Shown here: one piece after another, positions 29,407 through 43,153 of the stretch
Position numbering within the stretch: position 1 is the stretch's first letter
How the letters are laid out: every line of letters starts with the position of its first letter
From: Chloroflexota bacterium
GTDB taxonomy: Bacteria > Chloroflexota > Dehalococcoidia > UBA2979
Reading direction: 5' to 3'
DNA length: 64,000 nt
Assembly (NCBI GenBank): GCA_003228125.1
Contig: QGNP01000002.1
Location: 1-64,000 of the forward strand
Notes under the pieces: model-generated
What the model was told of the DNA's origin: nothing
What the model saw: the letters and a program-made list of their open reading frames with translations, nothing else
Databases searched by the model: none
Position numbers and translations under genes: made by a program

Positions 29407-30669
29407 CTACTTTCTTAATATTTTTGCGCCTAGATGTTTTAATTGGTCTTCAATTTTGCCATAACCTCTATCTAAATGAAACAAATCACTAATAATTGTT
29501 TCACCTTCTGCAGCAAGACCGGCAATAATGGCTGCTGCTCCCGCACGTACATCAAGTGCTTTTATTGATCCTCCATGTAATTTTTTAGGTCCATCAATAA
29601 AAATCTTCTGTTTGTCAATTTTAATATTTGCTCCCATTAAATTTATTTCATTTATATATAGCATCCTATTATCAAAAACTCTTTCATGAATAATAGATGT
29701 TCCATCAGCTTGTGTTAGTAAAATAGCCATAGGTGCTTGCAGATCTGTTGGGAAACCAGGATATGGAACAGATTGAACATTAACTGATTTGATCGTATTG
29801 CTTGCGTCAATCATAATAGAATTATCATAATCCATAACAATAATATTAGCATCTTTAAATTTCTCAATAACAGCACTCATGTGTTCAGAGCAAACATTAA
29901 AAATAGTTCCAGTTCCCCTTGTAGCAGCAATAGCCATCATTAAAGTACCTGCTTCAATTCTATCAGGAATAATTCTTAATTCTGTTCCAAACAATCGTTT
30001 AACACCAATAATAGTTAAAGTTTGACTACCAGAACCTGTAATATTTGCTCCCATTAAAATCAATAGATCTAGTAACATAGTTACTTCTGGTTCTGTAGCA
30101 ACATTCGTGATGATCGTTGTCCCATTAGCAAGGACAGCAGCAAAAACTAAATTAATAGTTCCCAAAACACTAGGATAATCCAATACAATTTTTGAACCTG
30201 AGAGCTGAGTTGATTTAGCAATTAACTTGTCTTGATTCACATTAACTTTGGTACCTAATTTCATTAATCCAGCAATATGTATATCGATTGGACGATTGCC
30301 AATAGCATCACCCCCAGGTAAAAAACATTCTGCTTCTCCAAATCTTGCTATCAAAGGTCCAAGTACTAAAATAGACGCTCTAATTTTAATAGAGAGTTCT
30401 TTTGAAAGAGATGTTCCATCTATGGAATTGGCATTTATTTCAAGATAGTCATTATTATACGAAACATTAGCTCCTAAGCTTTTAAGAATATCGAGCATAT
30501 CATCAATATCAGAAATATCTGGAATATTATAATATCTAATTTTCTCATTAGTCAATAAAGCGGCAGCAATAGCATAGAGAGCAGCATTCTTTGAACCATT
30601 GACTTCTGTTTTACCAGACAGCATATAGCCACCATTTATTGTAAATATGTCAGTATGTGAATTGGTCAA
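29407..30669 (-). CDS. murA: UDP-N-acetylglucosamine 1-carboxyvinyltransferase
   Basis: LSGKTEVNGSKNAALYAIAAALLT...LPGGDAIGNRPIDIHIAGLMKLG...PDRIEAGTLM...YPGFPTDLQAPMAILLTQADGTSIIHERVFDNRMLYI. Confidence 0.96.
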   Translation of the reverse strand: MTNSHTDIFTINGGYMLSGKTEVNGSKNAALYAIAAALLTNEKIRYYNIPDISDIDDMLDILKSLGANVSYNNDYLEINANSIDGTSLSKELSIKIRASILVLGPLIARFGEAECFLPGGDAIGNRPIDIHIAGLMKLGTKVNVNQDKLIAKSTQLSGSKIVLDYPSVLGTINLVFAAVLANGTTIITNVATEPEVTMLLDLLILMGANITGSGSQTLTIIGVKRLFGTELRIIPDRIEAGTLMMAIAATRGTGTIFNVCSEHMSAVIEKFKDANIIVMDYDNSIMIDASNTIKSVNVQSVPYPGFPTDLQAPMAILLTQADGTSIIHERVFDNRMLYINEINLMGANIKIDKQKIFIDGPKKLHGGSIKALDVRAGAAAIIAGLAAEGETIISDLFHLDRGYGKIEDQLKHLGAKILRK

Positions 30670-30793
30670 TGAATATCCTCGAATCTGAATAATGAATTAT
30701 TTTTATAATAGATTATTTTGATACATATTAAAAAGCATAAAATGCAAATTCAAAGATTACTATAAGATTGATTGATAAATTAATAGAAAAAAC

Positions 30794-31204
30794 TTATTTA
30801 ACATCTATTGCAGATGCCTTTATTCTCAAGTCTGCTCTTTTTAGAGAGCTTTTTGCTCTAGAAATATCTATAATTTCATTCTCAATGGCATCGCCTAATA
30901 TTCTTTTTTGAGCACGATTTTTAGATTCTCCTGCACGATCTCTATTAATACTTTGAAAAGTTTCACAAGCATCGGCTAGAATAACAACTTTATTATCATA
31001 AATTTCAAGAAAACCACCATGAATAACAAAGTTACTATTAGATGACGAGCTTTTTATATTAACAATTCCTACATCAAGAGCAGTAATCAATGAGGCATGG
31101 TTAGGAAGTATTGTCAATTGGCCATCGATAGAATTAATATTAATAGAGCCGACATCTTCTATGTCAATAGAACTTGTGTCTGGTTGCAAAATAACTAATT
31201 TCAT
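30794..31204 (-). CDS. atpC: ATP synthase F1 epsilon subunit
   Basis: DGQLTILPNHASLITALDVGIVNI...GGFLEIYDNKVVILADACE; operon context. Confidence 0.93.
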   Translation of the reverse strand: MKLVILQPDTSSIDIEDVGSININSIDGQLTILPNHASLITALDVGIVNIKSSSSNSNFVIHGGFLEIYDNKVVILADACETFQSINRDRAGESKNRAQKRILGDAIENEIIDISRAKSSLKRADLRIKASAIDVK

Positions 31205-31234
31205 ATTTAATACTCTTAATTTTAAAATAATTTA

Positions 31235-32653
<1,419 letters not shown>

Positions 32654-33550
32654 TTAGCTATTACTAATAGCCGCTGTTCCACCAACAATATCTAACAATT
32701 CTCCAGTAATCATTTCTTGTCTTGCTTTGTTATAAGTTAAATTCAGTTCTGAAACCATTTCTTCTGCAGCTTCAGTAGCTTGATGCATGGCAACCATTCT
32801 TGCTGTATGTTCAGAAGCTGCAGACTCTAATATAGCTTCTAAAATTTGAGTCAAAACAACTTTAGGCAACAATGCATCAATGATAGTGCTCGCATCAGGT
32901 TCTATTAAATAATCCCGCTTATCATCGAATTCACTTGAAGCATCTATTAAATCCTGATTAATAGGTAATAGTTTTTTGATTGTAGGTTCTTGCTTTGCAT
33001 TTGTTATAAATTTTTGATAACCGATATATAGTTCCCCAACTTTGCCTGATAAAAAATCATTTGTAGCACTTTGTGCAATTTTTTTTGCTAATATAAATTC
33101 TGGTGCATCAGTATTCATATTAAATTGTGTACTGAGTGGATAGCCTGCTCTAGAAAAAAAATCACGCCCTTTTGTTCCTAAGGTAGTTATTAATACATCA
33201 AATTCTTCTGCTTGTTTTTTTAATATAAAAGATGATGACTTTTTATTCATATTGGTATTCAAACCACCTACAAGACCTCTATCAGGAGTTACGTGAATAA
33301 TTCCAATTTGTTTGGAATTATTACTAGATAACATTAGATTATCTTCAAGATTTGATACATCTATTCCTTTAATCATTTTTAAAAGAATGAATTGCATCAT
33401 TTCTGAATATGGTCGAGCAACTAATGCTTTTTGTTGTGCCTTGCGCATTTTAGAAGCAGAAACAAGCTCCATTGCTTTTGTAACTTTAGAAGTATTAGCA
33501 ACGGCACTCATCCTATTTTTTATTTCTCGTACTGATCCCCCACTAGCCAT
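32654..33550 (-). CDS. atpG: ATP synthase F1 gamma subunit
   Basis: REIKNRMSAVANTSKVTKAMELVSASKMRKAQ...AAEEMVSELNLTYNKARQEMITGELLDIVGGTAAI. Confidence 0.97.
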   Translation of the reverse strand: MASGGSVREIKNRMSAVANTSKVTKAMELVSASKMRKAQQKALVARPYSEMMQFILLKMIKGIDVSNLEDNLMLSSNNSKQIGIIHVTPDRGLVGGLNTNMNKKSSSFILKKQAEEFDVLITTLGTKGRDFFSRAGYPLSTQFNMNTDAPEFILAKKIAQSATNDFLSGKVGELYIGYQKFITNAKQEPTIKKLLPINQDLIDASSEFDDKRDYLIEPDASTIIDALLPKVVLTQILEAILESAASEHTARMVAMHQATEAAEEMVSELNLTYNKARQEMITGELLDIVGGTAAISNS

Positions 33551-33579
33551 GCAAGCTCCCTAAAATAATATTTTAAAAA

Positions 33580-35103
33580 TTAATAACTTATGCTTGATTG
33601 AAAACTTTTAATTGCTTCTTCTAGTTTCTTTTCTAGATCTTCTGAAATATCTTTTGAGCTCTCAATTTCATCCAATAAGTCCCTGTGTTGTGATGCCATA
33701 TATTCGTCAAATTTTTCTTCAAAATCACCGACCTTTTCAATGGGTACCTTATCAAGAAAACCACGTGTACCAGCATATAAAATAGAAACCTGCTGAGATA
33801 ATGATTTTGGAGAATACTGTTTTTGTTTCAAAAGTTCAGTTAATCGAGCGCCTCTTTCTAATTGCTTCTTTGTTGTAGCATCTAAATCATCAGTACCAAA
33901 TTGAGCAAAAGCTTGTAATTCTCTATATTGAGATAAATCTAATCGTAAAGTACCTGCGACTTTTTTCATTGCTTTGGTCTGCGCAGAGCCACCCACTCTC
34001 GAAACTGAAATACCTGGATTAGTTGCAGGACGTTGTCCTGCATTAAACAAACCTTGTTCTAAAACTATTTGGCCATCGGTGATAGAAATTACATTAGTAG
34101 GAATATATGCAGATACATCACCAGCTTGAGTTTCAATAATTGGTAATGCTGTAATAGATCCGCCACCTTTTGATTCATCAACACGTGCTGCTCTTTCTAG
34201 CAATCTTGAGTGTAAATAAAAAACATCTCCTGGATACGCTTCTCTGCCTGGAGGCCTTCTAAGTAAAAGAGAAATTTGCCTATAAGCCCAAGCATGCTTA
34301 GATAAATCATCATAGACAACTAAAACATCTTTGCCCTGATCCATGAAATATTCAGCCATTGCACAGCCAGCATAAGGTGCTAAATACTGTAAGGCTGCAG
34401 ATTCTGCAGCTGATGCATTAACTACTATCGTATGATCCATTGCACCATGATCTTGTAATGAAGCTACAATTTGAGCTATCTTAGAATCTTTCTGACCAAT
34501 TGCAACATAAACACAAATAACATCTTGTCCTTTTTGATTAATAATTGCATCAATAGCTATAGCAGTTTTTCCTATTGATCTGTCCCCAATAATTAATTCA
34601 CGTTGGCCTCTACCAATAGGTATCATAGCATCAATAGCTTTAATTCCAGTTTGCAAGGGTTGATCAACGCTTTTTCTAGAAACAACATCCGGAGCAATTT
34701 TTTCTACCGGCCTTGTTTCTGCTGCTTTAATTGATCCTAATTCATCAATTGGATTTCCTAATGCATTAACTACTCTTCCAATAAATTCTTCGCCTACTGG
34801 AACTGAGGCAACTTCACCAGTTGTTCTGACTTCATCACCTTCTTTAATTTCACTGAATTCTCCAAGTATAATTGCCCCAATAGTCTCTTCTTCTAAATTT
34901 AATGCCAGGCCTCTAACACCATTACTAAATTCAATTAATTCTGAAGACACGCAACTTTTTAAACCAAAAATTTGAGCAATGCCATCAGATGCAGATATTA
35001 CAGTGCCAACATTAACTTCACTATTATTGTCATCAAAATTTTCTATTTGCTTCTTAAGAATAGAAGCGATTTCATCTGGACGAACTGACATTGCATACTC
35101 CAA
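33580..35103 (-). CDS. atpA: ATP synthase F1 alpha subunit
   Basis: [20 protein letters not shown]...[25 protein letters not shown]-type motif. Confidence 0.98.
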   Translation of the reverse strand: MEYAMSVRPDEIASILKKQIENFDDNNSEVNVGTVISASDGIAQIFGLKSCVSSELIEFSNGVRGLALNLEEETIGAIILGEFSEIKEGDEVRTTGEVASVPVGEEFIGRVVNALGNPIDELGSIKAAETRPVEKIAPDVVSRKSVDQPLQTGIKAIDAMIPIGRGQRELIIGDRSIGKTAIAIDAIINQKGQDVICVYVAIGQKDSKIAQIVASLQDHGAMDHTIVVNASAAESAALQYLAPYAGCAMAEYFMDQGKDVLVVYDDLSKHAWAYRQISLLLRRPPGREAYPGDVFYLHSRLLERAARVDESKGGGSITALPIIETQAGDVSAYIPTNVISITDGQIVLEQGLFNAGQRPATNPGISVSRVGGSAQTKAMKKVAGTLRLDLSQYRELQAFAQFGTDDLDATTKKQLERGARLTELLKQKQYSPKSLSQQVSILYAGTRGFLDKVPIEKVGDFEEKFDEYMASQHRDLLDEIESSKDISEDLEKKLEEAIKSFQSSISY

Positions 35104-35108
35104 TATTA

Positions 35109-35645
35109 CTAACTATTTGATTCTAAAAGACTTTCTTTTAATTGACTTAACTTTGTTTTAATAGTTCCATCAAAAAGCCGATCGCCGATTCTTAATTTCA
35201 TTCCACCAATAACATTCTCATCTTTAGTAGAAGTTAAAATAACATTTTTATTAATTTTTTTCGATAAGAATTGCTCAATTGAAGATAATTTAGAATCTAA
35301 TTCAATTGCAGTTGTGATTTCAGCTCTAACAACATTAGCAATATCATCTATAATTTCATTGAAATAAGAATTGATAGAATTAATAAGTTGTAATCTTTGC
35401 TTTTTTTTCAATAATTTTAAAAAATTTAATTCATCTTCACTGATGTTTTTAAAAATACCTTGCAAAATTTTCTCAAATTTTTTATCTTCAATATTATTAG
35501 TGAACAATAATTGTGAAGAATCATGATTATATATTTCTGATAATTGATTTAAGAAATCGCTCCAAGCAGAAAAATTATTCTTTTTTGAAGCAATTTCACG
35601 AATTGCTAAAGCATATCTTTTGCCAGCTACATCTCTTAATAACAC
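35109..35645 (-). CDS. atpH: ATP synthase F1 delta subunit
   Basis: [12 protein letters not shown]...; C-term [33 protein letters not shown]; operon position. Confidence 0.93.
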   Translation of the reverse strand: MLLRDVAGKRYALAIREIASKKNNFSAWSDFLNQLSEIYNHDSSQLLFTNNIEDKKFEKILQGIFKNISEDELNFLKLLKKKQRLQLINSINSYFNEIIDDIANVVRAEITTAIELDSKLSSIEQFLSKKINKNVILTSTKDENVIGGMKLRIGDRLFDGTIKTKLSQLKESLLESNS

Positions 35646-35670
35646 TTTAAATTATCCTTTAACAAAAAAA

Positions 35671-36273
35671 TTACTTTTCAAAATCATAATCATCTAAAAT
35701 ACTACTAATAAGTTCTTGATGTGCATTTTTATCTAATGATTTATCAATGACTTTTTCAGCAGCATAAATAGTAATTTCAGCAAAATTCTCTTTAATAACA
35801 CTTAACGCCCGCTCTTTATCTCTTTCGATTTCTTTTTTTGCTTTTTCAACTATTATTTCAGCATCCCTTCTTGCTTTTTCTTCAAGTTCAATTTTAAGTT
35901 TATCAGCCAGTGCCCTGGCATCACTGGCAAATTGCAATGCCTCAGCTTTAGCATCATCAAGAATCATTTTAGATTCACTTTGACTATCATATGCCTGCTT
36001 ACTTGCTTGCTCAGCAGCTTCTAAGCCCAATTTAATTTTTTGATTTCTATCATCAATAATCTTTAAAAATGGTTTCCAAAGAAAAATTTTCAAAACTACT
36101 AATAAAATACCAAAGTTAATTAACTGAGTAATTAATCCAGGTAAACTAAAACCCAATTTAGCAATACCTGTTACTTCAGTGGCTCCTTCAGCTGCAAAAA
36201 CTTTATCAATTTCAAAAATAAATTGCAAAAAACTAAAGCTAATAATAAGCAAACTGTTTGTAAATATCTTCAT
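35671..36273 (-). CDS. atpF: ATP synthase F0 b subunit with N-terminal signal-peptide-like segment
   Basis: LITQLINFGILLVVLKIFLWKPFLKIIDDRNQKI...; N-terminal LLIISFSFLQFIFEIDKVFAAEGA. Confidence 0.93.
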   Translation of the reverse strand: MKIFTNSLLIISFSFLQFIFEIDKVFAAEGATEVTGIAKLGFSLPGLITQLINFGILLVVLKIFLWKPFLKIIDDRNQKIKLGLEAAEQASKQAYDSQSESKMILDDAKAEALQFASDARALADKLKIELEEKARRDAEIIVEKAKKEIERDKERALSVIKENFAEITIYAAEKVIDKSLDKNAHQELISSILDDYDFEK

Positions 36274-36312
36274 AGACGCCTCTAAACTATTTATAGAACC
36301 TAAGAAAAACTC

Positions 36313-37651
<1,339 letters not shown>

Positions 37652-37678
37652 CAGGAAACTAGCTCCATTTTATTAAAT

Positions 37679-37888
37679 TTATTTTTTCTTACTGCCGATT
37701 ACTTCTTTGACTTGTTTGTAAACTCCAAAAAAGCCAAGCAGTAAACCTAAAAAAAGCATTACTAAAGTCAATATTGGCTCTGAATTTAATTGATTATCGA
37801 GCCATATGCCTAGCAATAATGGCATTATCAAAGATGCAACCAAATAAAATCCAATTCCAATCAATCTAAAAGCGGGCGAATCATGCAA
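37679..37888 (-). CDS. AtpZ/AtpI-family protein
   Basis: 69 aa with two hydrophobic segments (LVASLIMPLLLGIWLDNQL...LGLLLGFFGVYKQVKEVI), first in ATP synthase operon. Confidence 0.85.
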   Translation of the reverse strand: MHDSPAFRLIGIGFYLVASLIMPLLLGIWLDNQLNSEPILTLVMLFLGLLLGFFGVYKQVKEVIGSKKK

Positions 37889-38029
37889 TTATAAATTCTC
37901 CACTAATCATCAAGACTTAAAACATCTGTCTTTTTCTTACTATGAGACTATAGTAATTATTAAATTTCTTAGCAAGTACTATAAGAAAAAATTAATGATG
38001 TAATCAAAAATTAATGCTTTATGGCTACG

Positions 38030-38575
38030 CTAGTCTTTTTTCTTCTCTTCTAAATCATTCATGTCTAGGCCAGATACAAAGTCTTGAAAAGCCGATAATT
38101 TCTTTAATTCTTCCTTGCTCACTGAAGGTTGATTACTGTCTAAATTACCATGCTTTAGGATAACATTATTTTCTAAATCAATATCAATGCTAGCTTTTTC
38201 AAAAACTGATGCATCTACAAAAATAGGTGCATTTGTTCTAACAGAAAGTGCAATTGCATCTGATGGCCTTGAATCTATTTTAAAAATTTCATTATTATAC
38301 TCAATTTTAATTTGCGCAAAATATGTATCATGTTCAAGTTTGCTAACAATAATCGAATCAACTTTGCCACCCATTTGAATTATTAAATTATTCATTAAAT
38401 CATGAGTTAGTGGGCGAGGCAAATCTATATTTTGTAACGACAGTACAATTGCTTCCGCTATATCTGCACCAATCCATATTGGAAGATATTTTTGAGTATC
38501 CTCTTGTTTTAAAACAATGACTCTTTGGTAATGTCTTAGACTAATTCGCACGCTATCTATGTACAGTTCGATCAT
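38030..38575 (-). CDS. Bifunctional nuclease (DUF151) family protein
   Basis: LPIWIGADIAEAIVLSLQNIDLPRPLTHDLM...IDSRPSDAIALSVRTNAPIFVDASVFEKA. Confidence 0.93.
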   Translation of the reverse strand: MIELYIDSVRISLRHYQRVIVLKQEDTQKYLPIWIGADIAEAIVLSLQNIDLPRPLTHDLMNNLIIQMGGKVDSIIVSKLEHDTYFAQIKIEYNNEIFKIDSRPSDAIALSVRTNAPIFVDASVFEKASIDIDLENNVILKHGNLDSNQPSVSKEELKKLSAFQDFVSGLDMNDLEEKKKD

Positions 38576-38660
38576 AATTGTCCTCTACTAAAATCGTTTA
38601 TATCAGAAGTTTATTCTAGAAAGATAATGGAGTCAATTTAGAAATAAATACTTATTTAAA

Positions 38661-39491
38661 TTAATTAAAAGAATTGTTTATTTTATTTTTATACTGTTCA
38701 GCTGCACTACGTACATCAATCATGTAATTCGCTATATTAGTTTCTTCCTTATCTCCGGCAAATATTACAGATCTTGATGTAGAAATAATCATTTGTTCCT
38801 GATTATTATTTTCACTAATTGCTGAGACTATTTGACTAAGATTACCGCCTTGCGTACCAATTCCTGGTATTAAAAAAATCATTTCAGGGCAGATGTCACG
38901 TATTTCTTTGGCTTCTTTGGGATGCATAGCTCCAACTACAAGTCCAATATTTTTATTAACATTCCATTTTTTTGATAATTTAGCAACCTCTAAAAATAAC
39001 TTTGAATTACCGTCTATATTTTTTGCCTGCAGTTCATCACTGCTGTTATTAGTAGTTCTGCAAAGAATAAAAGACTGTTTATCTTTGTATTCAATAAATG
39101 GATCAATAGAATCTATTCCAAAATATGGATTCAGTGTTATAGAATCTGCCTTAAAATAATCAAAAGCAGCCCTAGCATATGCTTGAGCCGTGGATCCTAT
39201 ATCGCCTCTTTTAGCATCTAAAATAACAGGAACATCATCAGGGATATAATTAATTATTTCTTTCAAAATACTCATTCCTTCAGAACCATATTGTTCAAAA
39301 AAAGCTATATTAGGTTTATAAGCACACACTAAATCACTGGTAGCTTCTATTAAGGATTTTAAATATTGAATTCTATCAAAATTGATTGGCATAAGTTCTT
39401 CATGAATATCTAAACCTATGCAAAGCAAGCTCTTATTTTTATAAACGATATTTTTATGTTTATCTGAAAAATACACAAGGCACCTTATCAA
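38661..39491 (-). CDS. pyrF: Orotidine-5'-phosphate decarboxylase (type 2)
   Basis: CIGLDIH...YKPNIAFFEQYGSEGMSILKEII...VILDAKRGDIGSTAQAYARAAFDYFKADSITLNPYFG; start codon uncertain (TTG). Confidence 0.94.
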   Translation of the reverse strand: MIRCLVYFSDKHKNIVYKNKSLLCIGLDIHEELMPINFDRIQYLKSLIEATSDLVCAYKPNIAFFEQYGSEGMSILKEIINYIPDDVPVILDAKRGDIGSTAQAYARAAFDYFKADSITLNPYFGIDSIDPFIEYKDKQSFILCRTTNNSSDELQAKNIDGNSKLFLEVAKLSKKWNVNKNIGLVVGAMHPKEAKEIRDICPEMIFLIPGIGTQGGNLSQIVSAISENNNQEQMIISTSRSVIFAGDKEETNIANYMIDVRSAAEQYKNKINNSFN

Positions 39492-39511
39492 TTAAAAAAA
39501 TAAACAAACTA

Positions 39512-40297
39512 TTAACCTTTCATAACTAAAATTTCCGGTAATTCATAATCGTAATTTAAAATAGTTTTATAAGATTCAATAAAAGATGCTAATTCTCCTG
39601 TTACATAACAATCAAAATAATTAGGAGTAACACTATTTACATTGTCATGCTTAGTCAAAATCTCTACACGCTTACATACTCCATCAACAGCATCTAATAT
39701 ATTAATACTAGATGGCAAAAATTTCTCTAATTGCTTTTTAATTAAATAATAATGAGTACAACCTAAAATAATTGTATCAACTCCATGTTCAATATATTCT
39801 CGTATTGTAGTTTCAAGTTTACTGATTTTAATCTTTTCTTGAATTTTACCACTCTCTATATCCTCAGCTAAGCCTTCCATAGAAATAGAAAATAATTTAT
39901 TTTGTTTTGTATAATTTTTTTCTAATCTAGACAATCTATCACCTTTAGTCGTAACTGAAGTTGCTAATAAAAGTACTTTACCTGAACTCGTAATCTTCAT
40001 TGCTGGCTTTACTGGTGGTTCGATTCCAATAATTGGAATACTGAAACTCTTCCTTAAGTCATCAAGCGCAACTGAAGAAGCTGTATTGCAAGCAACAATT
40101 ATTAATTCACATCCTAAATTAATCAACTTAGTAGAAATATAAAAAGCACGTTGTGCAATAATTTCTTCTTTTTTAGATCCATAAGGAAAAAAAGCATTAT
40201 CAGCAAAATATATAACTTCATTATTGCTATTGTTTAATATCTCAGTAGCAATGGATATGCCACCTATACCAGAATCAAAAATGCCAATTTTCATCAA
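39512..40297 (-). CDS. murI: Glutamate racemase
   Basis: IGIFDSGIGGISIATEIL...YFADNAFFPYGSK...IVACNTASSVAL...ILGCTHYYLI. Confidence 0.96.
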   Translation of the reverse strand: MMKIGIFDSGIGGISIATEILNNSNNEVIYFADNAFFPYGSKKEEIIAQRAFYISTKLINLGCELIIVACNTASSVALDDLRKSFSIPIIGIEPPVKPAMKITSSGKVLLLATSVTTKGDRLSRLEKNYTKQNKLFSISMEGLAEDIESGKIQEKIKISKLETTIREYIEHGVDTIILGCTHYYLIKKQLEKFLPSSINILDAVDGVCKRVEILTKHDNVNSVTPNYFDCYVTGELASFIESYKTILNYDYELPEILVMKG

Positions 40298-40441
40298 GGT
40301 AAATCCTCAAAATTATGTTGTAGTAATTATACTATATCAGTATATTAATTTATTAAATTCATAAATCTCCAATGAAATATAAAAAAAGGTTATTATATAA
40401 AAATATAAACAATATTAAAAAAATACTATTAAAGGCTAAAA

Positions 40442-40933
40442 ATGCAAAATAATTTCGAAATTAAAAAAAAAATTAATAATATTAACAAGATGGATTTAAA
40501 ACTTCTCGAAAAATTAATTCAAATAAATGAATCTTCTTTGCACATAAATGTGAATCAAAATGGTTGGACTGTCAGGCATGTAGTATGTTTTTTTATTTCA
40601 ATAAATATTATAATACGAAAAATTATTGATGAATTGAACAAAGAACCTGTTCAGTCATTCCTGGATTCAGAAATAAGAAAGCAGATTGGAATGGAGATGG
40701 CAACTCTTTTTGCACAAAGAAAAAATAATTTATCTCAATATTTAAAGAAATATAGTAATTTTTCCATTGAAGAAACAAATAATATTATCGCAAAAAAAAA
40801 TAGTATGGTAATAAGAAATGAACAAGGAGAAGAAGTATTGAATTTAGAGGATTTTCTTTTTCTCAATGAAAAGAAAATGAGCAAACTTTTAGAGCAATTG
40901 AATTCATCAAAAAAATTAGGATATTTAAATTGA
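40442..40933 (+). CDS. DinB-like hypothetical protein
   Basis: 'NQNGWTVRHVVCFFISINII' resembles the GWTVREVVAHL-type motif; helical. Confidence 0.4.
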   Translation: MQNNFEIKKKINNINKMDLKLLEKLIQINESSLHINVNQNGWTVRHVVCFFISINIIIRKIIDELNKEPVQSFLDSEIRKQIGMEMATLFAQRKNNLSQYLKKYSNFSIEETNNIIAKKNSMVIRNEQGEEVLNLEDFLFLNEKKMSKLLEQLNSSKKLGYLN

Positions 40934-42165
40934 AAGCAGAGATTATTTCGATAGGAACAGAATTATTACTAGGAGAAACAGTTGATACGAATTCAAACTT
41001 TCTTGCGTCTCAACTACCGGAAATTGGCATTGATTTATTATGGATAACTCAAATTGGTGATAATACAGAAAGAATAATAAGCATTTTTAAAAAAGCAATA
41101 AATCGTTCAGATATCATTTTTGTAACTGGTGGTCTAGGTCCAACAGAAGACGATATAACACGAGAATCATTGGCAAAAACTCTTAAAGAAAAATTATCTA
41201 TAGACTCATATCAGGAAAAAAAACTTAGAAATTTTTTTGTTTTTAGAAATAGAACATTTCCTATAAAAAATATTAAACAAGCTGCCATTATACCGTCTGC
41301 TAAATTTTTGAACAATCCAGTAGGAACTGCCCCAGGATGGTGGGTCAAAACAAAAAATACCCAAATTTTTTTAATGCCTGGACCACCATCTGAAATGCAA
41401 AAAATGTGGAATGAACAAATAAAAAAAAGATTATTAAAAGGCAGTACAAGTATACTTGTTAAAAAAATTATAAAAATATCTACTTTAGGAGAATCGACTA
41501 TAAATGAGATGGTCGAACCGCTTTTAAATGGAAAAAATCCTTCTGTTGGTATTTATGTCAAAAAAGATGGGGTAAGTCTTAGAATCGCTGCTAAAGCTAA
41601 GACAAAAAAAGAAGCACTCAAGTTAATAAAGCCTGTGGAAAAAAAAATAAAAACCATCTTGTCTGGATATATTTGGGGCGAAGATAGTCAAAATTTTGCA
41701 GATGTAATTCAAATGATGATGATTAAAGAAAAATTTTCATTAGGAATCATCGAATCAGTTACTGGAGGAAGTATAGCTAATGAAATTACAAATATAAATG
41801 GTTCTTCAAAATATTTTCATGGTTCATTAGTTGCATATCATCAAGATACAAAAATATTTGCTGGAGTTAAAAAAAATATTATAAAAAAACAAGGAACCAT
41901 TTCAAAAATAACCACTGAAGCATTAGCAAAAAATGCACTCAAAATTTTTAATTCAAGTTTAGGTCTAGGTATTACGGGCATTGCAGGCAATAAAATTACT
42001 GAAGAACAACAACCTGGGACAATTTTTATAGCAATAACAAATGGTCAAAAAACAATGTGTAAAGAATACCATCTACCTTCAGGAAGAAATCAAATAAAAA
42101 ACCGAGCTGTTTTTCTATCATTCACATTAATAAGAGAATTTATTAATGAAATTAAAAAGAAATAA
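40930..42165 (+). CDS. cinA: CinA-family protein (MoaB-like + nicotinamide-nucleotide amidase domain)
   Basis: AEIISIGTELLLGETVDTNSNFLASQLPEIGIDLLWITQIGDN...VTGGLGPTEDDITRE...GIIESVTGGSIANEIT; TTG start in TTGA overlap. Confidence 0.94.
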   Translation: MKAEIISIGTELLLGETVDTNSNFLASQLPEIGIDLLWITQIGDNTERIISIFKKAINRSDIIFVTGGLGPTEDDITRESLAKTLKEKLSIDSYQEKKLRNFFVFRNRTFPIKNIKQAAIIPSAKFLNNPVGTAPGWWVKTKNTQIFLMPGPPSEMQKMWNEQIKKRLLKGSTSILVKKIIKISTLGESTINEMVEPLLNGKNPSVGIYVKKDGVSLRIAAKAKTKKEALKLIKPVEKKIKTILSGYIWGEDSQNFADVIQMMMIKEKFSLGIIESVTGGSIANEITNINGSSKYFHGSLVAYHQDTKIFAGVKKNIIKKQGTISKITTEALAKNALKIFNSSLGLGITGIAGNKITEEQQPGTIFIAITNGQKTMCKEYHLPSGRNQIKNRAVFLSFTLIREFINEIKKK

Positions 42166-42170
42166 GATAA

Positions 42171-43151
42171 ATGAATCCACATATAACATTTATGATAAAT
42201 AATAATCATATTTATATTCTCCCTCTATCTTCAGCAGGTGGTGGTGGATATTTAATGATCGATGCAGGACCAAATGTAAAAAATGCTTTTGAAATAATTG
42301 AACATAATTTAAATAAAAATAATATCAAATTAAAACAAATTAAAAAAATCATACTTACTCATGCACACAGTGATCATGCTGGATTAGCCAATGAATGGAG
42401 CAAATACGATTTAGAAATTTTTGGTGGTGCGCCTGATATGAGTGCATACACATCTGGAGCAGCCTGGGAGAAAATAAGGACTAAAAAAATTATTTCTCAA
42501 TTAGGTAAAAATTATATACCAGAAAAAATATTAATTGATTGGGAGTCACAAAAAAAAGAACAACAAGATGCTAAATGGGTTGGTGTTCCTTGGAAAAAAA
42601 TACAACCAATTGTTGGAGGACATTTATTTTTATTAAAGAATCATACACCTCTTGAAATCATTTCTGCTCCTGGGCACACTACTGGCAGTATCGTTGCATA
42701 TATTAAAGAAATTGGCCAGCTATATTCTGGAGACACAATCTTATATAATAAAATTCCTTCTACAGGAATGCATTTTATTTCTATTAGTAGTGAAATAAGA
42801 TGGAATGGATTATCTCATTTTATTAATTCTATAAAACAATTACAAAGACTAAAAATTAATACGATTTCACCTGGACATGGTCCACAGATTAGTAATTTTG
42901 AAAAGATATTTTTTTATTACATGAATCATTTCAAGAACTTTGAAATTAAACTTCTGAGTTTATTGTCTAATAGGCCTTTGAATACTTTTGAAATTCATGA
43001 TGCATTGTATAAAAATTTATCTAAAAGATACAATAAGGAGATTATTCAAGGAATGATAAAAATAATATCATTCCTAGATAAACTTATTGAAGAAGATAAA
43101 ATTATTGAATCCAAACAAAAGGAACAAAATAAATTCGTGATAAATAAATGA
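42171..43151 (+). CDS. MBL-fold metallo-hydrolase
   Basis: IILTHAHSDHAGLANEW...APGHTTGSIVAYIKEIGQLYSGDTI...ISPGHGP. Confidence 0.92.
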   Translation: MNPHITFMINNNHIYILPLSSAGGGGYLMIDAGPNVKNAFEIIEHNLNKNNIKLKQIKKIILTHAHSDHAGLANEWSKYDLEIFGGAPDMSAYTSGAAWEKIRTKKIISQLGKNYIPEKILIDWESQKKEQQDAKWVGVPWKKIQPIVGGHLFLLKNHTPLEIISAPGHTTGSIVAYIKEIGQLYSGDTILYNKIPSTGMHFISISSEIRWNGLSHFINSIKQLQRLKINTISPGHGPQISNFEKIFFYYMNHFKNFEIKLLSLLSNRPLNTFEIHDALYKNLSKRYNKEIIQGMIKIISFLDKLIEEDKIIESKQKEQNKFVINK

Positions 43152-43153
43152 TA

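Noticed and set aside
33296-33322. 11+5+11 inverted repeat AATAATTCCAA/TTGGAATTATT inside atpG
   Set aside because: By rough estimate about one such repeat is expected by chance in 64 kb of this composition.
40016-40028. GGTTCGATTCC-like T-arm sequence suggesting a tRNA
   Set aside because: Lies inside the murI coding frame (IGIEPPVKPAM); no acceptor, D or anticodon arms around it.
41740-41770. CinA 'ESVTGG' instead of 'ESCTGG' as an inactivating change
   Set aside because: The catalytic Ser is retained and I believe Val at this position is tolerated; not enough to claim loss of function.
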